DNA from: Leuconostoc gasicomitatum LMG 18811
GTDB lineage: Bacteria > Bacillota > Bacilli > Lactobacillales > Lactobacillaceae
Length of the DNA stretch: 64,000 nucleotides
Direction: 5' to 3'
NCBI RefSeq assembly: GCF_000196855.1
Contig: NC_014319.1
Coordinates: 1,860,001 to 1,924,000 of the forward strand
In this document: positions 52,804 to 61,446 of the stretch, in pieces
Numbering within the stretch: the first letter of the stretch is position 1
Layout of the letters: every line of letters begins with the position of its first letter
Translations under genes and position numbers: made by a program
Notes under the pieces: generated by a model
The model's input: only the letters and a program-made list of their open reading frames with translations
Told to the model about the DNA's origin: nothing
Databases searched by the model: none

Positions 52804-52823
52804 TGAACCCAATAACTTGGACA
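52804..52823 (+). mobile_element. IS3 family (IS150-type) terminal fragment
   Basis: TGAACCCAATAACTTGGACA continues as GAATAAA, nearly the same as the end at 50292-50320. It is an orphan end without a transposase gene. Confidence 0.6.
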
Positions 52824-52981
52824 GAATAAAATATCCAGAAAATGCAACCCATTTGACCAGAAACCTATCTGCCTAGAATTTAAGACCGGCCATTTACCAT
52901 TGTTTGTTAATTACTATGCCAAATTGCAGAATTATCGGCGACATATTGATGAGGTTTTCTTTTTTATATTTACTACCAACA

Positions 52982-53017
52982 AAAAAGTCGATTAAAGTAT
53001 ATCTTAATCGACTTTTT
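52982..53017. terminator. Terminator of the menE-menG operon
   Basis: AAAAAGTCGATTAA and its perfect complement with an 8-base loop, ten bases after the menG stop. Confidence 0.92.
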
Positions 53018-53026
53018 ACAACTGAC

Positions 53027-53737
53027 CTACTTGATTGCATAATGTACTGCTGCTGCACCTAGATTAAAACGTGAAATAGTCACTTTTTGAAATCCTATTT
53101 TCAGCAATGTTTGCCCTAAAGTCAAGTAATCCATAAAGTTTTCAGTTGTTTCATCCAAGTATTTATACTCTATATATTTTCCTTTAGCAAAGACTTTGCC
53201 AAATATTGGCATCACTTTACCAAAATAGAGTTGCCAAAATGGTTTCACAAGTGGATTATCGGGTTGAGAGGTTTCCAAAATAACAAGCTGTCCACCCGAT
53301 TTTAGTACACGATACATTTCCTGCAATCCGCGCACTGGATCAGGCAAATTACGTAGTCCAAAGCCAATTGTCACAATATCAAACGTATCATCTTCAAATG
53401 GTAATGCCATCGCATCCCCTTGAATCAAGGTAATTTTATTAGAGAAATCACTGACATCAACTTTTTTCTGCCCAATTGCAAGCATTTCCTCACTAAAATC
53501 AAGCCCTGTAACATCTGCCGTAGTATCACTTTTTTCTGCCAATGCGATTGCCCAATCGGCTGTCCCCGTTGCCAAATCAATGATATGCGCCCCTACAGGA
53601 AAAGTCATTTTAGTCATCACCCTTTGGCGCCATAGTTTATGGGTCCCAAAAGAGATAATGTTATTCATTTTGTCATACTCAGGGGCAATTTTATTAAAAA
53701 GCGCCTGAACATCAGTATTTTTTGGTGATTGTGTCAT
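53027..53737 (-). CDS. menG: Demethylmenaquinone methyltransferase
   Basis: The 236-aa SAM-dependent methyltransferase of the UbiE/MenG family finishes menaquinone. It shows 'IDLATGTADWAIALAE' (motif I), 'GLDFSEEMLAIGQKKV' and 'TIGFGLRNLPDPVRGLQEMY' (family signature). It follows menE by about 50 bases on the same strand and is the last gene before a strong terminator. In an organism with a partial men pathway it would act on imported or late precursors. Confidence 0.92.
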   Translation of the reverse strand: MTQSPKNTDVQALFNKIAPEYDKMNNIISFGTHKLWRQRVMTKMTFPVGAHIIDLATGTADWAIALAEKSDTTADVTGLDFSEEMLAIGQKKVDVSDFSNKITLIQGDAMALPFEDDTFDIVTIGFGLRNLPDPVRGLQEMYRVLKSGGQLVILETSQPDNPLVKPFWQLYFGKVMPIFGKVFAKGKYIEYKYLDETTENFMDYLTLGQTLLKIGFQKVTISRFNLGAAAVHYAIK

Positions 53738-53786
53738 AATTTTAGTACGTGAAACGTTAACTCACGTATTTCTCCTATTATTAATA

Positions 53787-55226
53787 TTATTTCAATTCTT
53801 TTAATTCAGATAACACAGCTACAAAACGATGACGCTGAGTTTTACCACTCGCTGTATGGTACCATGTTTCAGCGATGTAAAAGTGTTTTGGTACTTTATA
53901 ATGCGCTAAGTTATCACGTCCATATTGACGTAACTTATCCATCGACAAATTCACACCGGTAACAACAGCAACAGGAATCGATCCCCACAGTTGATCTGGT
54001 ACCCCAACAACAACCATGTTATCTAATCCAGGCATTTTAGCGTAGGTGGCTTCAATTTCATCCGGAAAAATATTTTCACCACCAGAGCTAATCATATCGC
54101 CGGCACGACCTTGAACATATAAAAAACCATCGGCATCAAAATAACCAAAATCTTCGGTGTTAAACCAACCAGATTGCATATTTTTAGTTAACTTAGCTGG
54201 CTGATTAAGATACCCAACTGTCAAAGTTGGTGATTTAATCCAAATGTTGCCTTTTTGAGCCGATTTCCCAAATTGATCCCTTATTTCAATAGAAACTGGA
54301 AATAATGGTTTCCCAACTGAACCCAACTTATCATGAATATCAGTTGGATCAAGTGCCACTATCTGAGAAGCAGTTTCTGTCATGCCGTAGGATTGAATAA
54401 TTGGCAAATGATGTGCCTGTGCTTGCTGCAAAGTCAGTTTATCCGTTGGGCCACCGCCTAACAACATTGCCCGAAATTTATCATTATAGTTCACATTTTT
54501 TGGCAGTTCCGCTAACAATTGTTTCAACATGACTGGTACAACAGACATTGTCGTAATTGAATCTTGAATTAATAACTTATTAATTTTCGACGCATCAAAT
54601 TTTTCTACAAGCATGACTCGCATACCGTATATCAGACTGCGCATTAGAATAGAAAAACCACTGATATGAAAAATAGGCACCACAGCCAGCCATGTATCTT
54701 CTGCCGTCAAGCCAAGATTTAAAGCATTGCCCACCGCCGACATAAAATGATTATGATAGGTTTGCATGACACCTTTTGGGTTATTTGTAGTACCCGAAGT
54801 GTACATGACACTTGTCACAAAATCTTCTGGGTACTCAGCGACCGGTATTGCCGCGCTACTTTCCGGTAACTCAGAAAACTTAATTTGCTGCGTAACCGTC
54901 AACTTTTTATCGTAGTTATCATCTGTCAACACTACCGTAACTGATGCATCAGCCAACTGATAATTCACTTCCCTAGCTGATAGTCGTCGATTAATAAATA
55001 CAATTGTTTTCCCGAGCTGTTGCAATGCCATAATAACAAGGTAACCCTGTATACTATTCCTCATAATCAGTGCCACACGCTCATTTTTATCTCGCAACGC
55101 AGCAATTTTCCCAGCAATATTTGCTGCTTCACTTGCTACTTGGTCAAATGTCATTTGCTTTTTGCCGTCGGCAACTGCCACACGGTTTGGCGTTAATCGC
55201 GCACGCTTTGTCAACCAATTTTCCAT
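53787..55226 (-). CDS. menE: o-Succinylbenzoate-CoA ligase
   Basis: This 479-aa AMP-forming acyl-CoA ligase has P-loop 'YTSGTTNNPKGVMQ', 'QSYGMTETASQI' and 'GRAGDMISSGGENIFPDEIE' (hinge and catalytic region), with the C-terminal Lys in 'HTASGKTQRHRF'. Length and motifs match MenE. It activates OSB for naphthoate formation in menaquinone synthesis, in operon with menG. Another short-chain acyl ligase function is possible but the menG partner favours MenE. Confidence 0.88.
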   Translation of the reverse strand: MENWLTKRARLTPNRVAVADGKKQMTFDQVASEAANIAGKIAALRDKNERVALIMRNSIQGYLVIMALQQLGKTIVFINRRLSAREVNYQLADASVTVVLTDDNYDKKLTVTQQIKFSELPESSAAIPVAEYPEDFVTSVMYTSGTTNNPKGVMQTYHNHFMSAVGNALNLGLTAEDTWLAVVPIFHISGFSILMRSLIYGMRVMLVEKFDASKINKLLIQDSITTMSVVPVMLKQLLAELPKNVNYNDKFRAMLLGGGPTDKLTLQQAQAHHLPIIQSYGMTETASQIVALDPTDIHDKLGSVGKPLFPVSIEIRDQFGKSAQKGNIWIKSPTLTVGYLNQPAKLTKNMQSGWFNTEDFGYFDADGFLYVQGRAGDMISSGGENIFPDEIEATYAKMPGLDNMVVVGVPDQLWGSIPVAVVTGVNLSMDKLRQYGRDNLAHYKVPKHFYIAETWYHTASGKTQRHRFVAVLSELKELK

Positions 55227-55278
55227 GTCAAAACCTCTTAATAACTATATTACCATATCATTTACAACGAGATAGCGC

Positions 55279-55307
55279 TTGCTTTTATAAGTCTACAAAT
55301 GTAAACT
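55279..55307 (+). promoter_or_regulatory. copY promoter with cop box
   Basis: TTGCTT (55279-55284) and TAAACT (55302-55307), 17 bases apart. TACAAATGTA (55294-55303) matches the CopY operator TACAnnTGTA and overlaps the -10. Transcription would start close to the copY ATG at 55314. Confidence 0.8.
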
Positions 55308-55313
55308 ATAGAT

Positions 55314-55748
55314 ATGATAAAAACAAATAAAAACATGACCACCAGTGAGTGGGAAATTATGCGTGTTATTTGGACACTTGGAGAGGCAACAAGTCGACAA
55401 ATTATACGTGTTATGCGCCTTAAAACAGACTGGTCACCATCAACGATCAAAACGCTCATCACTCGGTTGACAAATAAAAGTTATTTAATTGATAATGGCG
55501 CTGTTCGTGATCGGCTTTATAAACCAACCATCACTGAGCAAGATGCTATGACAAACACCCTTCATCAGACCATTAACTCGATGTGCGCGATGTGTGTGGG
55601 AGATGCTATAACAAATGCCATTGCTTCAACACCTTTATCGCGATATGATATTTTGCGCTTACAAGATACTTTATCGCAAAAACTGAGTACTGCACCTGAA
55701 ACTGTGGCGTGTAATTGCATGCCTAATAACTGGGAGGATGAACAATGA
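55314..55748 (+). CDS. copY: CopY-family copper-responsive repressor
   Basis: The 144-aa BlaI/CopY-type winged helix ('MTTSEWEIMRVIWTLGEATS', 'WSPSTIKTLITRLTNKSYL') has C-terminal cysteines in CAMC and CNC that could bind Cu(I) or Zn(II), although the classic CxCxxxxCxC is not complete. It regulates the copper ATPase that it overlaps by 4 bases. No Shine-Dalgarno is seen: either the mRNA is leaderless from ATG 55314, or translation begins at ATG 55335 (MTTSEWEIM). Confidence 0.88.
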   Translation: MIKTNKNMTTSEWEIMRVIWTLGEATSRQIIRVMRLKTDWSPSTIKTLITRLTNKSYLIDNGAVRDRLYKPTITEQDAMTNTLHQTINSMCAMCVGDAITNAIASTPLSRYDILRLQDTLSQKLSTAPETVACNCMPNNWEDEQ

Positions 55749-57799
55749 AAATGACTGAACATAGCCATCACAATATGGCCAACATGCCTATGACTGAAAA
55801 TATGGCTGATCATGATATGTCACAGCACCACATGCATATGGCTGCTGACCCTGGTATGTCTAATATGGATATGACTGACATGAAACGCCGCTTTTGGTGG
55901 TCTTTTGGTTTAATGATCCCAATCATTCTCATCACACCTTTCATGGGTTTATCTTTACCATTCACACTAATTTTTCCTGGCAGTAATTGGGTCACAGCTA
56001 TACTCTCTGTGCTCCTTTATTTTATTGGTTCAAAGCCATTTTTTGATGGTGCCAAAAGTGAAATTAAAGCCAAAAAACCAGCAATGATGAGCCTTGTTAG
56101 CATGGGACTACTAGTTACGTTTTGGTATTCAATCTATGCTTTACTAGCCAATCAATTCGTTCATGGTACTCATATCATGGATTTTTTCTGGGAATTTGCT
56201 ACCTTAACGGTCATTATGCTATTAGGTCATCGTATTGAAATGGCAGCAACCATGAAAGCTGGTGATGCCACAGATAAATTACGAGCATTAATGCCAAATA
56301 GTGCCCATGTCAGGCATGGCGATATGATAATGGATATGCCGCTTCATACATTGAAACCTGGCATGATTGTCCAAGTATTAGCAGGAGAAGCATTTCCAGC
56401 AGATGGTGTCGTAATCACAGGTCACAGTCAAGTTGATGAATCTCTTATGACTGGTGAAAGTCAACTCATTGATAAGTCTGAAAATAGTCCTGTTGTCGGT
56501 GGCACAATTAATGGCAATGGCTCGTTAGATTTGAGATTAACTCAAGTTGGTAACAATTCTTTTGTAGGTCAATTGCAGGGTGTCCTAGCAACATCACAAG
56601 ATCAAAAATCACGTGTTGAAACACTGGCCGATCGTGTCGCCAGCTACCTTTTCTGGTTAGCTTTAATTTTTGCTTTAGTTGCCTTAATTGTTTGGACCAG
56701 TCTACGTGGCTTGAGCGCTGCTATTAATATTGCCGTCACTGTCCTCGTGATTGCCTGTCCACACGCACTTGGCTTAGCTGTGCCATTAGTTATTCAACGT
56801 ACAAAATCAGTAGCCGCCGCACAGGGCATTTTAATTAAAAATCGTAAGGCATTAACCACCGCAAATCATTTACAATTTGCTTTGATGGACAAAACAGGGA
56901 CGTTGACAACCGGAAAATTTAGCGTCAATCGTATTATCACTTATGGTTTAGATGAAACACAAGCCGTTGCTATTATGTCAGCGCTAGATTCGCAGTCAAC
57001 TCATCCACTCGCACAATCAATTACAGCATATAGTCATCAAATTCAGGCCCCTCAGTTACAAGCCGAAGATGTCATAAACCTTGCTGGTTATGGTGTTTCT
57101 GGTATGGTCAATAATACACATTATTTGTTAGTATCTGAACGTTTTTTATCTGAAAAGCATATATTATTCACACCATTACATGACGAGGGTTCAATTTCAT
57201 ATTTATTAAAACATGATCAAGTTGTTGCAGCCATTTCACAAGGTGATACTGTTAGAGACACAGCATCTGAATTCGTAAAGCATCTTGTTCAACTAGGTAT
57301 CACGCCTGTTCTTGTCACTGGTGATAACATAAAAGCGGCACAAGATGTTGCTGCACAATTAGATATCGACGCTATTCACGCCCAAGTCTCGCCTCAAGAG
57401 AAAATTGCCCTAGTCATTAAATACCAACAACTAGGTGATGTTATGATGATTGGTGATGGCATAAATGACGCCCCTGCACTTGCGCAAGCAAACTTGTCGA
57501 TAGCTATCGGAGCTGGCACGCAAGTCGCACAAGCTGCAGCTGATGCTGTACTGATTGCTAATCAGTTACCAAAAATTATTGATTTTCTACAACTCATTAA
57601 ACGCGCTCATACAAAACAAATTCAAAACTTATGGTGGGGGGCCGGATATAATATTATCGCTATTCCTTTAGCTGCGGGTGTTTTAGCTGCCATGGGTGTA
57701 ATGCTCAATCCAATGATTGGTGCCATTGTGATGTCACTTTCAACGATTATTGTGACACTTAATGCGATGACGCTTAAAGCGTCACAAAACCAAAAATAA
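55745..57799 (+). CDS. copB: Copper-exporting P1B-type ATPase (CopB-like)
   Basis: The 684-aa pump has a His/Met-rich N-terminus (residues 5-45; MxH clusters instead of CxxC domains), the CPH membrane motif at 338-340 (CPHALGLAVP), the phosphorylation Asp382 in DKTGTLTTG, TGES in the actuator ('SLMTGESQL') and 'MIGDGINDAPALAQANL' in the hinge. CPH and His/Met N-termini are the marks of P1B-3/CopB pumps. It exports copper in operon with copY; no copZ or copA is found here. Confidence 0.92.
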   Translation: MKMTEHSHHNMANMPMTENMADHDMSQHHMHMAADPGMSNMDMTDMKRRFWWSFGLMIPIILITPFMGLSLPFTLIFPGSNWVTAILSVLLYFIGSKPFFDGAKSEIKAKKPAMMSLVSMGLLVTFWYSIYALLANQFVHGTHIMDFFWEFATLTVIMLLGHRIEMAATMKAGDATDKLRALMPNSAHVRHGDMIMDMPLHTLKPGMIVQVLAGEAFPADGVVITGHSQVDESLMTGESQLIDKSENSPVVGGTINGNGSLDLRLTQVGNNSFVGQLQGVLATSQDQKSRVETLADRVASYLFWLALIFALVALIVWTSLRGLSAAINIAVTVLVIACPHALGLAVPLVIQRTKSVAAAQGILIKNRKALTTANHLQFALMDKTGTLTTGKFSVNRIITYGLDETQAVAIMSALDSQSTHPLAQSITAYSHQIQAPQLQAEDVINLAGYGVSGMVNNTHYLLVSERFLSEKHILFTPLHDEGSISYLLKHDQVVAAISQGDTVRDTASEFVKHLVQLGITPVLVTGDNIKAAQDVAAQLDIDAIHAQVSPQEKIALVIKYQQLGDVMMIGDGINDAPALAQANLSIAIGAGTQVAQAAADAVLIANQLPKIIDFLQLIKRAHTKQIQNLWWGAGYNIIAIPLAAGVLAAMGVMLNPMIGAIVMSLSTIIVTLNAMTLKASQNQK

Positions 57800-57866
57800 T
57801 ACCTCCCGTAAGTATAACAAAAGAAACCATATAATTAGTTTCCATTTAAAGGCATTCAAATCAACA

Positions 57867-57881
57867 ATGTAAGCGTTTTCT
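57867..57881 (+). promoter_or_regulatory. Catabolite-responsive element (cre)
   Basis: ATGTAAGCGTTTTCT fits every position of the CcpA consensus WTGNAANCGNWNNCW. It is about 185 bases before the aquaporin gene and about 120 before its -10 (TATAAT, 58003-58008). Confidence 0.72.
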
Positions 57882-58002
57882 CTAATAATTTTATCATTTT
57901 TAATGATAGGAAGTTACTAGCTAAACTCACACTTAATAATATAAAGTATTTAACTTCGCTTAAGTTTCTGTCACAATTTAACTGTTGTTTAATGTAAAAG
58001 TG

Positions 58003-58008
58003 TATAAT
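58003..58008 (+). promoter_or_regulatory. -10 box of the aquaporin gene
   Basis: TATAAT at 58003-58008 with a weak -35 (TTAACT, 57978-57983, 19 bases away). The gene begins 44 bases later with AAGGAG. Confidence 0.55.
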
Positions 58009-58051
58009 AGAATGTATTGGTAATTTTACATAACTTAAGGAGAACATACTC

Positions 58052-58771
58052 ATGCGTAAGTATATCGCAGAATTCCTCGGCACTTTCATATTGGTGTTCG
58101 TCGGAACTGGTAGCGTTGTTTATTCAGCTGCTACAGCATCTTCACCATTAACAATTGCATTGGCCTTTGGATTAGCCCTCGCAGTTGCAATCTATGCCTT
58201 TGGCAATATTTCAGGCGGACACTTCAACCCAGCTGTCTCATTGTCAATGGCTATACAAAAGCGTTTAACATGGATTGAATTCATTGGTTATGTTATCGCC
58301 CAGTTACTTGGTGCCATTGTAGCCTCAGCTGCCGTTTACGGCGGTATATCAGCCTACCTAAAATCACCAACAGTCGTACAAGCTTTGTCTGGTCAAAAAA
58401 TGTCAGTGTCACAATTTGTGAACCTTGCCGGCTTAGGTCAAACAAACTTTGCTGATGGCCAAACGTTAACAGCTTTTGTATTTGAATTAGTTTTGACATT
58501 CCTATTCATTTTAGTTATTTCAATTGTTACAAAATTGGCTAACGTACCAGCCCCAATCATTATTGGACTGTGGTTATCAGCTTTGCTTATCGTCGCATTA
58601 CCAATCACTGGTGGTGCCTTTAACCCTGCTCGTGCCCTATCACCAGCTATCTTTGTTCAAGGAAAAGCCTTAGGTCATGTTTGGGTATATATCGTCGCTA
58701 ACTTACTTGGTGGCGTTTTGGCAGCATATGCCGCTAACTTTTTCAACAAAGAAGTTAAAGAAGTTGCCTAA
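58052..58771 (+). CDS. MIP-family channel (glycerol/water facilitator)
   Basis: This 239-aa aquaporin-type channel has six helices and two NPA half-helices ('GGHFNPAVSL' and 'GGAFNPARAL'). The second NPA is followed by Arg (R of NPARA) as in all MIPs. Glycerol facilitators usually have NPAxD ('NPARD'); here the residue after Arg is Ala, as in aquaporins and lactic-acid-permeable GlaA/Larsen-type channels. So water or lactate/small-solute passage is likely. A cre site upstream suggests control by carbon catabolite repression. Confidence 0.85.
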   Translation: MRKYIAEFLGTFILVFVGTGSVVYSAATASSPLTIALAFGLALAVAIYAFGNISGGHFNPAVSLSMAIQKRLTWIEFIGYVIAQLLGAIVASAAVYGGISAYLKSPTVVQALSGQKMSVSQFVNLAGLGQTNFADGQTLTAFVFELVLTFLFILVISIVTKLANVPAPIIIGLWLSALLIVALPITGGAFNPARALSPAIFVQGKALGHVWVYIVANLLGGVLAAYAANFFNKEVKEVA

Positions 58772-58782
58772 TTTAATATAAT

Positions 58783-58817
58783 AAAAAATCATCTCATCAT
58801 ATGTGAGATGATTTTTT
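58783..58817. terminator. Bidirectional terminator
   Basis: AAAAAATCATCTCA and its perfect complement, 7-base loop, T-runs both ways. It overlaps the stop of the convergent rlu gene. Confidence 0.9.
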
Positions 58818-59736
58818 ATTGTATTGAAAGTTGCCGTGGAAAATCTGGTGGTACTGGTACACTAACCATTTTTGTGTCCCCACTAAATGGTATCGTGAGT
58901 TCAATTGATGTTGCATGCAACATCATACGTACGGTTCCCATTGCACTGCCATATAATGAATCACCAATGATTGGATGTCCAATAGCTGCAAGATGAACAC
59001 GAATTTGATGCATACGACCCGTTTCTAATTGTACACGTAACAGCGTTTTTTGAAATACCATATGTATCTGCGTCCAATGTGTTATTGCTAGTTGTTCATC
59101 AATGCCATTGACCATACGTTTTCGATCATCATCCAAATCGACACCAATCGGCGCATTAATTGTCCCGGAATTACCAGTCATTTTACCATTAACCCATGCC
59201 AAGTAAGTACGTTTAATGTCTTTGTCAGCCAACATTCGGTTTAATATTGGGACAACAACAGGGTTTTTAGCTACAATGACGGCTCCGGATGTCTCCCGGT
59301 CAAGACGATGAACCATATACGGCCTTGCCACAACGCCAGCACTGACGAGATGTCTCTCACTGAAATCAGCAGCCAAGTAATTTAATAAGGTATCATTTTC
59401 TGTTAGTGTATGTGGATGCATTTTCATACCCGCAGGTTTATTTACAACAACAAAATCTTCTGATTCAAAAACGATTCCAACACGTTGCATACCATTTGGC
59501 GGATAATGTGATTCACTCGTTCGAAAATCTTCCTGATCAAACCGTAAAGTTAATTTATCGTTGACTTGCAGTTCATAACTAGTGGGTACTTCGTTACCAT
59601 TGACTAAATAGTTTTTTTTAATTCGTAACGCACCGCGGATCCGTTGTGGTAACAACCACATTTTCAATGTTTGTTTAACAGACTGCCCCGCGTTTTGGTT
59701 AGTTATTGTAAATTGATGGACCCAAGTCGTTGCCAT
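58816..59736 (-). CDS. RluA-family pseudouridine synthase
   Basis: The 306-aa RNA modification enzyme has catalytic Asp in the HRLDRETSG motif ('VHRLDRETSGAVIVAKN'), 'ETGRMHQIRVHLAAIGHPIIGD' and an N-terminal S4-like region ('NYLVNGNEVPTSYELQVNDKL'). It turns uridine of ribosomal RNA (or tRNA) into pseudouridine. It is similar to RluD/YjbO-type proteins of Firmicutes. It is located 30 bases after the MerR gene on the same strand. Confidence 0.9.
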   Translation of the reverse strand: MATTWVHQFTITNQNAGQSVKQTLKMWLLPQRIRGALRIKKNYLVNGNEVPTSYELQVNDKLTLRFDQEDFRTSESHYPPNGMQRVGIVFESEDFVVVNKPAGMKMHPHTLTENDTLLNYLAADFSERHLVSAGVVARPYMVHRLDRETSGAVIVAKNPVVVPILNRMLADKDIKRTYLAWVNGKMTGNSGTINAPIGVDLDDDRKRMVNGIDEQLAITHWTQIHMVFQKTLLRVQLETGRMHQIRVHLAAIGHPIIGDSLYGSAMGTVRMMLHATSIELTIPFSGDTKMVSVPVPPDFPRQLSIQ

Positions 59737-59766
59737 AACTGATGCTCCTTAAATGACATACCATTT

Positions 59767-60243
59767 TCACTTTTTTGACTGTGCATTTTTATCAGACACA
59801 CTCACAAGTTTATACTTGACTTTCCCCCCGTCAATAGAAGCATAAAGTAATTGCGTCTCATCCTCGTCAAAAAAACCAAGATTAACAACAAACTCATCTT
59901 CATACTTTTCGAAGCCTTGAAAGGCTTTTTTTATAATATGCTGCATAACTGATACAGTTTCAAGTTGATCATTAGCCGATAAAACAGCTTCATGTAATGA
60001 TTCACCATCGTCAAGATGTTGTTTGATGATTGACACCTTAATGTAAGCTCGAAACCCATATAAGCGTGTTTCTTGACAATCATCCCGTTCAATTGACGTA
60101 ACATAACCCTGCTTTTCCCAATAACGTAATTGCCGGGTAGACACATTTGTCATACGGGCTAATTCGCCAATTCGAAATTGAAGATTATCAAATGACGGTT
60201 TTTTAAATTTTCTAAAGTGTGTAGGGATCGATTCTGAACTCAT
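59767..60243 (-). CDS. MerR-family transcriptional regulator
   Basis: The 158-aa protein has a MerR DNA-binding domain ('FRIGELARMTNVSTRQLRYWEKQGYV', about residues 23-48) and a C-terminal part without cysteines or known ligand motifs. It resembles the short MerR proteins of lactic acid bacteria next to rluD-like genes. No clear target is visible. Confidence 0.82.
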   Translation of the reverse strand: MSSESIPTHFRKFKKPSFDNLQFRIGELARMTNVSTRQLRYWEKQGYVTSIERDDCQETRLYGFRAYIKVSIIKQHLDDGESLHEAVLSANDQLETVSVMQHIIKKAFQGFEKYEDEFVVNLGFFDEDETQLLYASIDGGKVKYKLVSVSDKNAQSKK

Positions 60244-60296
60244 GCGTACGCGCCTCTATGCATTATTATATTCTTGTTAACTTAGTTGTCAAATTT

Positions 60297-61349
60297 TTAG
60301 TTAAATAATGTTTCCCATTGTGATAATATAGGCGTAATTTTAAAACTTTCTACACGCTGTAGACTCTTCTCAGAATACGCCTGACGTACTTCTTCGTCAA
60401 GAAGAACAGGTTCAATTGCTGTATACAAAGCTGCCACATCAGCAGTAGGTGTCAAAATACCGTAATCTCCTTCGCGCAACACTTCAGCTGACCCTGTGTT
60501 TCTCATGGCAGCAACTGGTAATCCAAAACTCATAGCTTCAACTAAGACTAATGGTAGCCCTTCCCAGCGCGAAGTTTGTACAAATAGGCTCGCATTTTGA
60601 TAATGTGCCCTTAAATCATCATCTTTCAACGCTCCGCGGTAAATAATTTTATCTGTCGCTTGGTAGGTTGCCACCAATTGTTTAAATGCTAACATATCTT
60701 CAGGTGATCCACTGCCAGCAATTGCTAATTGCCAGTCTTCAGGTAATTTTGAAGCTAGTTGAACGGCAAAATCAATCCCTTTATGTTGAATAGCTATTCG
60801 AGCTGTAAAAGCAATAGTATGCTTTGCTAAATTAGCATGTCCATTGGGCGTAATAGTCAATGGATTCCAAATTTTAACTGTTTTATTATATACTGAAAAT
60901 CCTGCCAAATCAGATTCCGTTAGTGCAACAATCACATCTAACGCACGTAAACCCGCATCAAACTCCTGCCGCATGGCTGCATAATACTGCGTTTGATACG
61001 TATGAACATTATTATGCATCCAACCGATTAGCTTTGTATTTGGTAAACTTAACTGTGCCGCAAAGCTGGATAACAATCCGCCAGCTAAAATAACAACATC
61101 AAAATGACTAGCAACTGCTTCAAACTCTTTAATTTGTCGATCAAAACGTTGAAATGGCTGCGCATCATTATCAAATATCCGAGGCGTTTTCCCGACGATA
61201 AGTGGTGCTTCTAAATCATAAAAAGGTTCAGTATCTGAAAAGCTATAATATGTGACCGAGTGTCGTGTGCTCAATGCATTCCCAACTACTGTTGTGGCGC
61301 GTTTCATGCCACCTAATCCAATATTTTCTAACGCAATCAAAATTTCCAT
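60297..61349 (-). CDS. Glycosyltransferase family 4
   Basis: This 350-aa retaining GT-B enzyme begins 'MEILIALENIGLGGMKRAT' and ends with the Rossmann site 'VQTSRWEGLPLVLVEAMSFGLPVAA', with Glu-x7-Glu in the sugar-nucleotide site. It probably builds a surface polysaccharide or teichoic or glycolipid. Next to ltaS, but with a terminator between. Acceptor and donor are unknown. Confidence 0.85.
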   Translation of the reverse strand: MEILIALENIGLGGMKRATTVVGNALSTRHSVTYYSFSDTEPFYDLEAPLIVGKTPRIFDNDAQPFQRFDRQIKEFEAVASHFDVVILAGGLLSSFAAQLSLPNTKLIGWMHNNVHTYQTQYYAAMRQEFDAGLRALDVIVALTESDLAGFSVYNKTVKIWNPLTITPNGHANLAKHTIAFTARIAIQHKGIDFAVQLASKLPEDWQLAIAGSGSPEDMLAFKQLVATYQATDKIIYRGALKDDDLRAHYQNASLFVQTSRWEGLPLVLVEAMSFGLPVAAMRNTGSAEVLREGDYGILTPTADVAALYTAIEPVLLDEEVRQAYSEKSLQRVESFKITPILSQWETLFN

Positions 61350-61387
61350 CCTAATATACCTCCAAATGACATTTAATCTATTGTAAC

Positions 61388-61440
61388 AAAAAATGCCAAC
61401 TTGCGGGCAGCTCTGTTAGCAGCAACCCTAAGTTGGCAAA
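61388..61440 (-). terminator. Terminator of ltaS
   Basis: TGCCAACTT and AAGTTGGCA (61394-61402, 61430-61438) with extra inner pairs. On the minus strand ATTTTTTG follows. Confidence 0.75.
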
Positions 61441-61446
61441 TCATCA

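Larger units (their letters stand above)
52691..53026. other. Gap with IS3 end and scrap
   Basis: It holds an IS3-type end at 52804-52823 and the menG terminator at 52982-53017. A short plus-strand open stretch around 52905-52970 (FVNYYAKLQNYRRHIDEVF) has no start and could be part of a lost transposase. No complete gene is seen. Confidence 0.5.
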
